From assembly GCF_003029735.1 (NCBI RefSeq), contig NZ_KZ686268.1, forward strand, positions 434,001 through 498,000: a stretch of DNA of 64,000 nt. The letters are read 5' to 3'. The notes below the pieces were generated by a model, which saw only the letters and a program-made list of their open reading frames with translations, did no database searches and had not been told where the DNA came from. The first letter of the stretch is position 1, and each line of letters starts with the position of its first letter. This DNA is from Pedobacter yulinensis (lineage in GTDB: Bacteria > Bacteroidota > Bacteroidia > Sphingobacteriales > Sphingobacteriaceae). Shown here one piece after another: positions 8,112 to 16,944 of the stretch. Both the position numbers and the translations under genes were made by a program.

Positions 8112-11100
8112 CTAAATCATTTTTAAGGTTCCACTTACCGCATAAAACAAATAGGCATCAACTTTTCCATAACCCATTTGCAGCAGCAGTTGCCGGTACT
8201 CCTGCACCTGCCTGGTGTGTTTATGCTGTTCTTCCTGTGTAAATTTATAATCAATGATGATCACCTCGCTGCCTTTTATGAGTACCTTATCAGGGCGCTT
8301 GCTGCGGCCGCCCGGGGCAATGATCGTCTGTTCGTTAAGTACTTCATGGCCTTGCCCAAGCAGCGCAGACAGTTCGGGATGAGCCAGGACTTCTTCAACG
8401 CGCGCCACGAAACCGGGTAGCTCAGCTGCTTTGATGAGTCCTTCGAGGAGCATTTCAGCCAAAACGTCGGCAGGTGTTTCTCCGTGGCCGGTACGTGACA
8501 GGGCCTCGTGCAGAACTGACCCCTCGCGTCCGCTATCTGGACCTATAAAAAGATCGCTACGAAGGTTTTCCTTATCAAACAAGGCAGAAAGCCGCTCAGA
8601 GACGGGATAACGGTCCAGGCTTAAAGCCTGGTTTCGGCTTGGTTTGGATGGCCGCACGGGTGGGTAAGCTTCCAGATGGAAACTTCCGTTCTCCGCTCTC
8701 TCGATCGAAAAAACAGGATAAAGCCCAAGCGTTTGCTGGAGCAGATCGCTGGTATTGGCCAGGCCGGCGGCCTCCTTTTTTCTGCCCATCAAAGTCAGCG
8801 AGAGGTAGTCTTTAGCCCGGGTTGTGGCAACATAAAGCATATTCAGCGCATCCATATTGTTATACAGCAGCTCTTCAAAATAAGATGCCGCCAGCCCGGA
8901 CCTGCTTAAAGCTTTTTTATACTTTAGTGGCAGGCTTTGCAAATGCTGGTAATGCGTATTCTTGCTTGGCACCCAAAAGATACTGTTCGGCAGGCCGTTC
9001 AGGTCCCAGGAACAAAAGGGGATCAGCACGGCACGGAAAGCAAGCCCCTTTGATTTATGGATCGTTATGACCTGCACGGCATCACTTTGCTGACTCGCAG
9101 GCAGTGCTGTATCCCGGCCCTCTTCATCCCACCAGTCTAAAAAAGCATGAAGGCCTTTATCCCCGCGCCGCGCGAAGTTTCCTGCCATATCCCGGAAAGC
9201 CAGCATGTAGGCCAGGTGTACGGCATGGCGCGGCAAATGAAGTTCATACGCCATGATCAGCTTTTCGATCAGTTCGGGAAGCGGCAGGCTCAGCCATTTC
9301 TTGTAATTTTTGCAAAGTGCCGCAGGCAGTATCCCACTCAATTTTTCGATGTCTTTAGCGCCAAGTTTCAGAAACGACTCGGCCGGTGCTACTGAACCGT
9401 TCAGCATGGCATACAGGCTCACGCAATTGGCCCGGTGCAGCTGCGTATTTTTAGCAGCTCCGCCAAGCATTTCAAGTGTGTTGACCAGCAGGCGCACGGC
9501 CAGGTTCGAGGCAACCAGCAAGGCCTCGCCGGAAATGACCGGGATATCGTCTTCCATCAAGCTCTGCACCGCATGCAGCGCCTCGCTATTGCTTCGAACA
9601 AGCAGGCAGATGTCTCCCGCCTGATAGCCCTGTTCGCTCAGCAGGGCGCGGATTTCAAGTTTCGCCTTCGCCATAGACAGCCTTCTGAACGCCTCAGACC
9701 TCAGCGCCTGTCCTTCTTCGTCCTCGTCGATAACCTGCAAACGAACGGTACCACCGGCCGCTGTTCCCGCATGCGTTTGCTGGGCAGCCTGTGCATAGAC
9801 CGACTCTATGATCGTGTCATAATCCTGCTCTCGCCACCAGGATTGAACATCTGCTGCAGCCTCGTCAGCGATCAGCTCGTTCAGTCGCCGCTGCAGGAGC
9901 TCCGGACCATGCCTGTAAATGTGGTTGTTGAACAGGACAATATTTTCTGCCGAGCGGTAATTTGCCTCCAGGTTCTCTTCGTCAATGTAGCCGGTGCCTA
10001 TGTCGTTCCGGGCCTGCCGGTGAAGAATGTTCCAGTCGCCATTTCTCCACCTGTATATAGATTGTTTGACATCGCCAACGATGAGGTGCTCCGTTCGTTC
10101 CCCCTGTGATTCTGCCAGGGCATTGGCCAGCAGCGGCCTGAAACTGCTCCACTGGCTTACCGATGTGTCCTGGAATTCGTCGAACAGAAAGTGTTTGTAC
10201 CGGCTTCCGGTCTTTTCCCAGATGAAGGATGGGTTCCCCTGGTCGCCCCCCGTTATGCCCTCGAGCAGCCGTTGGGCATCGCTAATGAGCAGGTTCCCGC
10301 TTTCTTCGCGATAGGCTTTGAGCAACTGGCTCATTTCCTGCATAAGCCGTAAAAAGTAAAGGTTTTCTTCAACGGCACGGGCAACAAGATAGTCAGGCAG
10401 GCCGGCTGCGTACTGCTGGTACAGTTTCGTAATGGCACTGTTTAACGGAATGAAGACTGGATCCTCGTAGCCGGTTTTAAACCACTCTGCAGGCGTATCG
10501 ATGAGTTTTCCCAGTTTTTCTATCTTTTCAAACTCGCCTCCGGCGATCTTCTGCAGCAGCAGCAGGGGCGAGCGGGACTTTCCCTTCAGCAGCTCAGGAA
10601 AGATGTTAGCGGTCTGAAAAAGCTCGTGAGCGCTTGCCGCCAATGCACCGATTTCTTCCTCGAAAACGGCAATGCTCTGCCGGGTAAGTTGCTGGTAATT
10701 CTCAAAGAGCGTGTCGATACCGTCCTGTACAGAAAGTTCCTGCATGGCCGCATCGAATGGCTGATACCGTTCCTTAAAAATCTCGCCGGCAAGGTCTTTC
10801 AATTCGGTGCGGTAATTCCAGCTTTTGTTGTTGGTTATGCGGTCTAATGCAAGGCTGATGATCCAGCGCAGCAGCCCCGGCTGTTCATCGAGTTGCCGGT
10901 CAAGCTGCTCTGCCAGTTGTTCCTTTACCTTGTCATAATTCATTTCGAGCATGTACCCGGTATCCAGGCCCAGTTCAAAGGCAAAGCCCCTGATGACCCG
11001 CTGCACAAAACCGTCTATGGTGCGTACCGAGAAACGGCTGTAATCATGCAATATCTTGCGGTAAATCTTATCTGCTTCGAGCTGCAGTGAGCCTGGTGTA

Positions 11101-11348
11101 TGCTTCGGATGGGCTTCAAGCAGCGCCCGCCGTATGTCATCAAGCCCTTCATGATTTCGTGCCAGCCCTTCCAGCACTTCCAGTATCCTGGACTTCATTT
11201 CTTCGGTGGCCTTGTTGGTAAAAGTAACAGCAAGGATTTCCCGGTACTTGTTTTCACCCGAAAAAAGCAGCATAAGGTAATGCAGCGTCAGGCTGTAGGT
11301 TTTTCCTGAGCCGGCAGAGGCCTGGAGTATTTTAACTGACTTGGGCAT
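8112..11348 (-). CDS. AddA-like UvrD/RecB-family helicase-nuclease
   Basis: An SF1A helicase with a C-terminal nuclease, forming the AddAB-type end-resection enzyme with the next gene. The start MPKSVKILQASAGSGKTYSLTLHYL at 11348 puts Walker A at residues 10-17. Other motifs are FLFDEFQDTS (II), VGDVKQSIYRWRNGD (III), LEANYRS (IV), VITIHKSKGLAFRAVLIPF (V) and LYVATTRAKDYLSL (VI). The RecB-like nuclease RPDKVLIKGSEVIIIDYKFT...QVQEY lies near residue 1020-1045. At 1078 residues it is the usual size for Bacteroidota homologues. A frame extension to 11429 crosses the pyk terminator area and is rejected. The promoter is not obvious. Confidence 0.92.
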   Translation of the reverse strand: MPKSVKILQASAGSGKTYSLTLHYLMLLFSGENKYREILAVTFTNKATEEMKSRILEVLEGLARNHEGLDDIRRALLEAHPKHTPGSLQLEADKIYRKILHDYSRFSVRTIDGFVQRVIRGFAFELGLDTGYMLEMNYDKVKEQLAEQLDRQLDEQPGLLRWIISLALDRITNNKSWNYRTELKDLAGEIFKERYQPFDAAMQELSVQDGIDTLFENYQQLTRQSIAVFEEEIGALAASAHELFQTANIFPELLKGKSRSPLLLLQKIAGGEFEKIEKLGKLIDTPAEWFKTGYEDPVFIPLNSAITKLYQQYAAGLPDYLVARAVEENLYFLRLMQEMSQLLKAYREESGNLLISDAQRLLEGITGGDQGNPSFIWEKTGSRYKHFLFDEFQDTSVSQWSSFRPLLANALAESQGERTEHLIVGDVKQSIYRWRNGDWNILHRQARNDIGTGYIDEENLEANYRSAENIVLFNNHIYRHGPELLQRRLNELIADEAAADVQSWWREQDYDTIIESVYAQAAQQTHAGTAAGGTVRLQVIDEDEEGQALRSEAFRRLSMAKAKLEIRALLSEQGYQAGDICLLVRSNSEALHAVQSLMEDDIPVISGEALLVASNLAVRLLVNTLEMLGGAAKNTQLHRANCVSLYAMLNGSVAPAESFLKLGAKDIEKLSGILPAALCKNYKKWLSLPLPELIEKLIMAYELHLPRHAVHLAYMLAFRDMAGNFARRGDKGLHAFLDWWDEEGRDTALPASQQSDAVQVITIHKSKGLAFRAVLIPFCSWDLNGLPNSIFWVPSKNTHYQHLQSLPLKYKKALSRSGLAASYFEELLYNNMDALNMLYVATTRAKDYLSLTLMGRKKEAAGLANTSDLLQQTLGLYPVFSIERAENGSFHLEAYPPVRPSKPSRNQALSLDRYPVSERLSALFDKENLRSDLFIGPDSGREGSVLHEALSRTGHGETPADVLAEMLLEGLIKAAELPGFVARVEEVLAHPELSALLGQGHEVLNEQTIIAPGGRSKRPDKVLIKGSEVIIIDYKFTQEEQHKHTRQVQEYRQLLLQMGYGKVDAYLFYAVSGTLKMI

Positions 11349-11427
11349 TTCGATGAAATCGGTACATGTGATGAGGCAATTTAGGCAAAAAAGCAAGGTG
11401 CGGGCGGCTCTTTTATCAACAGCTGCC

Positions 11428-11462
11428 ACAAAAAAAAGCCACTGCCGTTGCGGGCAGTGGCT
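11428..11462 (-). terminator. Rho-independent terminator of pyk
   Basis: On the minus strand AGCCACTGCC and GGCAGTGGCT form a ten-base-pair stem with a short loop, followed by eight T residues (A-run at 11428-11437 on the plus strand). It begins about 20 nt after the pyk stop codon and separates pyk from the addAB-like pair. Confidence 0.88.
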
Positions 11463-11482
11463 GCTTATTTTTGAAAGGCTGT

Positions 11483-12913
11483 TTAGTCGATCACCGTAAT
11501 CTTTACCATATTGGTCTTGCCTTTTTGTTCCATCGGAATGGCAGCGGTATTGATTACAATGTCTCCTTTTTTAATCAGCTTTTGCTCTTTCAGCAGTTGA
11601 TTCACATCGATAATCGTATTATCGGTGCTCTCAAATTTATCGTAGTAGAACCCGCGCACGCCCCAGATCAGACTGAGGGTATTCAGCAGGGTTTTGTTGC
11701 CGGTAAATATATAGATAAGTGCCTCGGGGCGGTGACTTGAAATTTCAAAAGCCGTGTAACCGCTCAATGTCATGGAAACGATGCCCACAGCCCCTGTCTG
11801 CTTGGAAAGGAAACAGGCCGAGTCGCATACCGCATCGCTCAGAAAACTGGGCGATTTTGGTTTCAAAAATTTATCGGCATGGAAAGGATAGTTGTTTTGC
11901 TCTATGTTCTGAATGATCTTCTGCATGGTTTCGATCACGATCAGCGGGAATTCACCTACCGAAGTTTCGCCGCTCAGCATCACCGCATCGGCGCCGTCAA
12001 GAACCGAGTTCGCTACGTCGTTCACCTCCGCACGGGTTGGCCTTGGCGTGGTGATCATGCTTTCCAGCATCTGGGTAGCAATAATAACGGGCTTAGAGGC
12101 GGCACGGCATTTCTGGACGATCATTTTCTGCAACAAGGGCACTTCTTCCATCGGCATTTCAACACCAAGGTCTCCGCGGGCTACCATAACGCCGTCTGTT
12201 ACCTCGATAATCTCGTCAATATTGGCAATCGCTTCAGGTTTTTCGATCTTGGCAATAACCCGGGCAGTTTTTCCGCGCTCGGCGATGATCTGCTTAAGTT
12301 CAATGATGTCTTCAGCCTTGCGAACGAAAGACAAACCGATCCATTCTACATCATTCTGCAGCACGAATTCCAGATTGTCCCGGTCTTCCTTGGTAAGGGA
12401 AGGAATGGAAACCTTTGTATTGGGAAGGTTAACGCCTTTTCTCGAAGTCAGGATACCGCCGTGTACAACCTCGCAAAGCACTTCGTCTTCCATATTGGTT
12501 TCAATTACACGCATTTGCAGTTTACCATCGTCTAGCAAGATGATCTCATTTGCCTTCACATCTTTGGGAAAGCTTGGGTACGTAATATATATCCGGCCAT
12601 CGTCGCCGATACATTCTTTTGTGGTAATAACCGTCCGGGTTCCGTTAATGAGGTTGATCCCGCCGTCTTTTACCTGTCCGATCCTGATCTTGGGGCCTTG
12701 AAGGTCTGCCAGGATGCCTACATTATAACCGTGTTTCTGGTTGAGGTCCCTGATGGTATCCAGAACAACCTGGTGATCTGCCTGTGAACCGTGTGAGAAA
12801 TTAAGACGGCAGACATCCAGCCCTGCGTTAAACATACTGTATAAAACATCGGGCTTTTGTGAAGCCGGGCCTAATGTTGCGACAATTTTGGTTCTGGAAT
12901 GGAAAGGTTTCAT
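11483..12913 (-). CDS. pyk: Pyruvate kinase
   Basis: Converts phosphoenolpyruvate and ADP to pyruvate and ATP, the last step of glycolysis. The 476 residues contain all key motifs: SRTKIVATLGPAS at the N-terminus, the CRLNFSHGS substrate loop, ADLQGPKIRIG, the B domain, IAKIEKPEAIANIDEI (catalytic Lys/Glu), VARGDLGVEMP (metal-binding Asp, ~res 247), and ATQMLESMITTPRPTRAEVNDVANSVLDGADAVMLSGETSVGEFP, the family signature. A normal C-terminal effector domain follows. Its promoter contains a palindrome between the -33 and -7 elements (see separate entry), and a strong terminator ends the unit. Confidence 0.97.
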   Translation of the reverse strand: MKPFHSRTKIVATLGPASQKPDVLYSMFNAGLDVCRLNFSHGSQADHQVVLDTIRDLNQKHGYNVGILADLQGPKIRIGQVKDGGINLINGTRTVITTKECIGDDGRIYITYPSFPKDVKANEIILLDDGKLQMRVIETNMEDEVLCEVVHGGILTSRKGVNLPNTKVSIPSLTKEDRDNLEFVLQNDVEWIGLSFVRKAEDIIELKQIIAERGKTARVIAKIEKPEAIANIDEIIEVTDGVMVARGDLGVEMPMEEVPLLQKMIVQKCRAASKPVIIATQMLESMITTPRPTRAEVNDVANSVLDGADAVMLSGETSVGEFPLIVIETMQKIIQNIEQNNYPFHADKFLKPKSPSFLSDAVCDSACFLSKQTGAVGIVSMTLSGYTAFEISSHRPEALIYIFTGNKTLLNTLSLIWGVRGFYYDKFESTDNTIIDVNQLLKEQKLIKKGDIVINTAAIPMEQKGKTNMVKITVID

Positions 12914-13005
12914 TTATTATCTTTTATGTACAAGGCAGTATTCCGCATGAACCGGGAAACTGCAAAATTAATTCAATGTCTTGTTATTGGGGCTTTTGAG
13001 CCCTC

Positions 13006-13036
13006 CAAATATAGTGTATTTAATACACGATCAAGA
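13006..13036 (-). promoter_or_regulatory. pyk promoter with palindromic operator candidate in the spacer
   Basis: On the minus strand CTTG (-33-like) is followed after 18 nt by TATATTTG, an exact TAnnTTTG -7 element, about 93 nt upstream of pyk. The spacer contains a 15-nt palindrome, GTGTATTAAATACAC (13014-13028), which is exactly where a repressor would block RNA polymerase. A further small hairpin (GGGCT/AGCCC, 12990-13003) lies in the leader. Confidence 0.55.
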
Positions 13037-13042
13037 TAAAAT

Positions 13043-13468
13043 TTATATTACCAGATTCTCTCTCGACTTCAGTTTACGCGGGTCAATGCGGGCAGCCACC
13101 TGAATATCAGGCAATTTATTAAGACCGGCAAGTACAAAATCCAGGTCTTCTTCATCAATGAAGTCGCGGATGATCATAAAGAAGTCGACCCGGGCCATTT
13201 CAGGCACCAGGAAGCCCTCGGGGTTCCGGTTGCCGAGAATATGAAATTCCAGTTCACGGTCTTCTACGTAATAAGAATACTTGGCAAAGGACAGCGGGGC
13301 ATCGTCGGCATTCAGGTAAACTTCATGCTCTTCGACCCGTTCTAGCTCAATTCCGAGTTGATTGTTGATCTTATGGCAGAGCACATAATCGCGAAGCGGC
13401 GCGGTGATGGCGATCAGCGTAAAATCAAGGTCGAGTGTAAGCTTGAGGTATGTTCTGTTCAAAACCAC
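13043..13468 (-). CDS. IPExxxVDY family protein
   Basis: A 141-residue conserved Bacteroidota protein of unknown function. The family motif is present in diverged form as VPEMARVDFF (about residues 88-97). The N-terminal strand LKLTLDLDFTLIAITAPLRDYVLCHKINNQLG and the acidic segment DFIDEEDLDFVLAGLN are also typical. Position between pyk and acpP, divergent from acpP, is the usual context of this family, suggesting a link to central or lipid metabolism that is only inferred. The start is uncertain: GTG at 13468 or TTG at 13462 (LNRTYLKL); no ATG is available nearby. Confidence 0.8.
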   Translation of the reverse strand: MVLNRTYLKLTLDLDFTLIAITAPLRDYVLCHKINNQLGIELERVEEHEVYLNADDAPLSFAKYSYYVEDRELEFHILGNRNPEGFLVPEMARVDFFMIIRDFIDEEDLDFVLAGLNKLPDIQVAARIDPRKLKSRENLVI

Positions 13469-13551
13469 GGCAGATTTGTCAGGGCGAAATTAAAAAACTA
13501 ATTCTATATTAGCTCTGTTAATACTGGGCTCAGGAGGGAGAAATAAAAACA

Positions 13552-13582
13552 TTTGAAAATTGTCAGAATTTATTTTTCTTTG
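13552..13582 (+). promoter_or_regulatory. Promoter of acpP-fabF
   Basis: TTTG at 13552-13555 and TTTCTTTG at 13575-13582 are separated by 19 nt. This fits the Bacteroidota -33 TTTG / -7 TAnnTTTG consensus with a single mismatch (A to T). The leader to the ATG at 13617 is about 30 nt. Confidence 0.65.
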
Positions 13583-13616
13583 CACTGAATTATTTAACCA
13601 TAAAAAATTTAAAACT

Positions 13617-13853
13617 ATGTCTGATATTGCTTCAAGAGTTAAGGCTATTATCGTAGAAAAATTAGGTGTTGATGAGAGCGAAGTTACGCCTGAAGCTTCA
13701 TTCACTAATGACCTGGGCGCCGATTCTTTAGATACGGTGGAGCTCATCATGGAATTCGAAAAGGAATTCAACGTAGCCATTCCTGATGATCAGGCTGAAA
13801 CAATCGGCACAGTTGGTCAGGCGATCGCTTATTTAGAAAAAAACGTTAAGTAA
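13617..13853 (+). CDS. acpP: Acyl carrier protein
   Basis: Carries growing fatty-acyl chains on a 4'-phosphopantetheine arm. The 78-residue product starts [20 protein letters not shown]; the ATG at 13617 is chosen because the upstream in-frame extension runs through the promoter. The attachment serine is Ser37 in [18 protein letters not shown], the universally conserved motif. The protein is strongly acidic, as expected. fabF follows after 18 nt, giving the standard acpP-fabF-rnc order. Confidence 0.98.
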   Translation: MSDIASRVKAIIVEKLGVDESEVTPEASFTNDLGADSLDTVELIMEFEKEFNVAIPDDQAETIGTVGQAIAYLEKNVK

Positions 13854-13871
13854 TAACCCTTTCTGTCATAA

Positions 13872-15125
13872 ATGGGACTAAGAAGAGTTGTAGTAACAGG
13901 GCTTGGTGCGCTCACTCCGATAGGTAACAACGTTCCGGAATTCTGGAACGCTTTAACTGCCGGTGTGAGCGGAGCTGCTCCCATCCAGGGCTTTAATACG
14001 GAGAAGTTCAAAACCAAGTTCGCTTGCGAGGTTAAAAACTTCAATCCTGAAGTTTTTCTTGACCGGAAGGAAGCCCGTAAACTCGATCCCTTTGTGCAAT
14101 ATGCCCTTGTATCGACCGATGAGGCGATCAAGGATGCCGGCCTGGATTTTGAGAACCTGGACACCAACCGCATCGGTGTGATCTGGGGATCCGGAATCGG
14201 TGGCCTGAAAACTTTTCTTGACGAGGTGGTTAACTTCGCTAAAGGCGATGGTACCCCTCGTTATAACCCGTTTTTTATTCCTAAAATGATTCTGGACATT
14301 GCTCCTGGTCATATTTCTATCAAGTACGGTCTTCGCGGACCGAATTTTTCTACCGTTTCGGCATGTGCATCTTCTACAAATGCACTGATCGATTCGATGA
14401 ATTACATCCGCACCGGTTATGCAGATGTAATTATAAGCGGAGGCTCTGAAGCCATCATCAATGAAGCGGGTATTGGCGGTTTTAACGCCATGCATGCCCT
14501 CTCAACCAGGAATGATGATCCGGCCACAGCATCCCGCCCGTTTGATAAAGACCGCGACGGCTTTGTTGCCGGCGAGGGTTCAGGTACCATTATCCTTGAA
14601 GAACTCGAGCATGCAAAGGCGCGCGGTGCAAAGATTTACGCAGAAATTGTTGGCGGAGGCATGAGTGCCGATGCAAACCATATCACCGCACCACATCCCG
14701 AAGGCCTGGGCGCGCGCCTGGTTATGACCAACGCACTGCGTGATGCCGGGCTGACCGTCGAGGACATTGACTACATCAACGTTCACGGAACATCCACCCC
14801 GCTTGGCGATATCAGCGAAACCAAAGCCATAGTTGATCTCTTCGGTGAGTATGCCTATAAACTCAACATCAGCTCTACTAAGTCCATGACAGGCCACCTG
14901 TTGGGCGCTGCCGGGGCGGTAGAGTCGATCGCCTCGATTCTGGCAATTAAAGAAGGCATCGTTCCGCCAACCATTAACCACTTCACAGACGATCCGCAGA
15001 TCGATCCCGCATTGAACTTTACATTCAATCAAGCACAGAAACGCGAAATACGTGCTGCGCTGAGCAATACCTTCGGGTTTGGCGGTCACAACGCTTCTGT
15101 GGTTTTCAAAAAGTTTGAAGAATAA
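13872..15125 (+). CDS. fabF: 3-oxoacyl-ACP synthase II
   Basis: Condenses malonyl-ACP with acyl-ACP in type II fatty acid elongation. The 417-residue protein starts MGLRRVVVTGLGALTPIGN. The Cys-His-His active site is visible: Cys165 in TVSACASSTNALIDS, His305 in INVHGTSTPLGD and His342 in STKSMTGHLLGAAGAVE. The C-terminal glycine-rich loop SNTFGFGGHNASVVF is intact. It lies 18 nt after acpP and about 97 nt before rnc, most likely in one transcript with acpP. Confidence 0.97.
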   Translation: MGLRRVVVTGLGALTPIGNNVPEFWNALTAGVSGAAPIQGFNTEKFKTKFACEVKNFNPEVFLDRKEARKLDPFVQYALVSTDEAIKDAGLDFENLDTNRIGVIWGSGIGGLKTFLDEVVNFAKGDGTPRYNPFFIPKMILDIAPGHISIKYGLRGPNFSTVSACASSTNALIDSMNYIRTGYADVIISGGSEAIINEAGIGGFNAMHALSTRNDDPATASRPFDKDRDGFVAGEGSGTIILEELEHAKARGAKIYAEIVGGGMSADANHITAPHPEGLGARLVMTNALRDAGLTVEDIDYINVHGTSTPLGDISETKAIVDLFGEYAYKLNISSTKSMTGHLLGAAGAVESIASILAIKEGIVPPTINHFTDDPQIDPALNFTFNQAQKREIRAALSNTFGFGGHNASVVFKKFEE

Positions 15126-15222
15126 ATTACGCCGACCTCTTCCGCGCTTCGATAATTTGCATCTTGGCGCGAAATACCATAAATTAGCTTAATTAGTTAA
15201 GCTGCCGTTGTTTATTCGCTGA

Positions 15223-15951
15223 ATGCCTATTTTAAAATTCTACAAACTCTACTTTTCGCCGCAAAAAGAATTCGTCAGGAACCTCCGTAACGTAATCGGG
15301 TATGTTCCCGGCAACGTCTCTTTGTACCAAATGGCTTTCAGGCACCGTTCTATGGCACGGGTACTGAAGAACGGCAGCCGCAGCAGCAATGAACGGCTCG
15401 AATTTTTGGGCGATGCTGTGCTCGGTTCTGTGATCGCTGAGCTTCTTTTCAAACACTACCCTTACCGCGAAGAAGGTTTTCTAACCGAAATGCGATCCAA
15501 GATCGTGAACCGCGCTAACCTGAACCAGCTGGCGCGCAAAATGGGCTTTGATAAATTCATCCAGTTTGACCAGAAATCGGTCAGTATCCAGACTAAACAC
15601 AACTCCATGCTTGGCGATGCCTTTGAAGCATTGATTGGCGCCATTTACCTGGACCGGGGATATAACTTTACCCGGGAATTTCTCCTGAACCGGATCGTCA
15701 AGCCCCATATCGACATCCATACGCTCGAGTTGACCGAAACGAACTTTAAAAGCAAACTGATTGAGTGGTGCCAGCGGCACGGCAAAGACGTTTCGTTCGA
15801 ACTGACCAATAACGGCGATGGCGAAAGCACCAAACTGTTTACCGTTCAGGTGCTGGTTGAAGGCGAAAGCAAGGGTGTGGGCCGCGATTACAATAAAAAG
15901 AATGCAGAAAAGATGGCTGCAGAGAAGGCCTGCGAAATGCTCGCTATCTGA
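15223..15951 (+). CDS. rnc: Ribonuclease III
   Basis: A double-strand-specific endoribonuclease for rRNA and mRNA processing. The 242 residues contain an RNase III domain (about 20-160) with the signature NERLEFLGDAVLGSVIAELLF and the second acidic motif GDAFEALIGAIYLDRGY. A C-terminal double-stranded RNA-binding domain (about 170-240) ends KKNAEKMAAEKACEML. The gap to fabF holds a 7-bp hairpin (AGCTTAA/TTAAGCT at 15187-15204), 18 nt before the start. Confidence 0.96.
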   Translation: MPILKFYKLYFSPQKEFVRNLRNVIGYVPGNVSLYQMAFRHRSMARVLKNGSRSSNERLEFLGDAVLGSVIAELLFKHYPYREEGFLTEMRSKIVNRANLNQLARKMGFDKFIQFDQKSVSIQTKHNSMLGDAFEALIGAIYLDRGYNFTREFLLNRIVKPHIDIHTLELTETNFKSKLIEWCQRHGKDVSFELTNNGDGESTKLFTVQVLVEGESKGVGRDYNKKNAEKMAAEKACEMLAI

Positions 15952-15974
15952 AACACCGGCCCGTGATCCGGCCG

Positions 15975-16730
15975 TTATTCCTGCTTTCCACCGCTGCGTA
16001 AAATGGCATTGATGCTGTCAATCGAAAGCACTTCGTCTGGATTTTCCTGGTACCGTTTATAACTTTCCTTGACGTATTTGATCGCATCATAGCTGTTCCA
16101 TTTTTTCACAGTCTCGTAATCGGGACGAAAATTGAACACGAACGATTGCAATTCCTTGCCGCGAAGCGGCGTATGCTGAGCAACTAGCCGGCTGTTGAAA
16201 AGCTGATCGACCAGGATATTCTGACTTTCTGACGCGTAGTACTTTCCGAATCTTCGGGCATTTCTTGGCGTCCGCCCGAATATTTCATAGATGGCCGTTA
16301 AGGGTGTAAAAAGAAACGACAGGAAGGGCGGCTTGCCCTCGTAGAAAGACCCGTTTCGTTTAAAATCACGCCTGGCCTCATCCAATCCTGTTTTTCTGTT
16401 AAAACCTGTGATCGTTACGTCTTCAAGCACATTGACCATGGGCAGCATTTTAACGACTAAAGGCGCCGCCGATGTTACTGCCAGCCGTTGTTCATTGTAG
16501 TTGCGCCCGCTAAAGATCAGCGTATCGCCGATCACCGCCCGAATGCTGAAAAGACCAAGCGTGCTGGTACTTACCACAATGCGGCTGCGCTTGTTTGTTA
16601 CCTCGACACCGCCAATGCGGTTTTTGGTGCCCCATTCGAGTACCGCACCTGTAGCCTCAATGTCCTGGGCAAGCAGCCGGCCGCCGAACATGGAAAAAAA
16701 GAAACAGACGAATAAGAAAGACCTGTGCAT
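15975..16730 (-). CDS. Secreted CarboxypepD_reg-like domain protein
   Basis: A 251-residue exported protein of unknown function. MHRSFLFVCFFFSMFGGRLLAQ is a signal peptide. Residues ~23-100 form a carboxypeptidase-regulatory-like domain (ATGAVLEWGTKNRIGGVEVTNKRSR...LGLFSIRAVIGDTLIFSGRNY...LVVKMLPMVNVLEDVTITGF). This resembles the N-terminal extension of TonB receptors, but no plug or barrel follows. The remainder (EGKPPFLSFLFTPLTAIYEIFGRTPRNARRF...) is conserved-looking but unnamed and may contact the membrane. It converges on rnc, with only 23 nt between the stops. Confidence 0.72.
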   Translation of the reverse strand: MHRSFLFVCFFFSMFGGRLLAQDIEATGAVLEWGTKNRIGGVEVTNKRSRIVVSTSTLGLFSIRAVIGDTLIFSGRNYNEQRLAVTSAAPLVVKMLPMVNVLEDVTITGFNRKTGLDEARRDFKRNGSFYEGKPPFLSFLFTPLTAIYEIFGRTPRNARRFGKYYASESQNILVDQLFNSRLVAQHTPLRGKELQSFVFNFRPDYETVKKWNSYDAIKYVKESYKRYQENPDEVLSIDSINAILRSGGKQE

Positions 16731-16933
16731 GGGGGTTCGATATCCTGTAAAATTAGCAATAGTTTCGCTAAAAGCATTGTTAAAAAAGGTTAAGGATTTA
16801 CCGGCGAGCTTATTAAATCCAGGTTCCTGGGTTCCATAGCGCTATCCGGTAACCGCCGCCCGCCTGCGCCGAAACTGCAGAACATGAATCAAACAACTGG
16901 GGACGGGCTGTGGGATTGCAGCTGCCTTTTTCC

Positions 16934-16941
16934 TATCTTTG
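16934..16941 (+). promoter_or_regulatory. -7 element of yicC (TATCTTTG), 3 nt before the ATG
   Basis: An exact TAnnTTTG match ends 3 nt before the ATG at 16945, predicting a leaderless or near-leaderless transcript for the yicC-gmk unit. Confidence 0.55.
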
Positions 16942-16944
16942 CAC

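Noticed and set aside
5203..11348. Defence system built on the helicase-nuclease pair
   Set aside because: Motif order, Fe-S cysteines and gene order match the housekeeping AddAB recombination complex, and no defence partner genes are adjacent.
15187..15204. Hairpin before rnc as terminator of fabF
   Set aside because: The stem is A/T-rich (AGCTTAA/TTAAGCT) and lacks a following T-run, so a terminator call is not supported.
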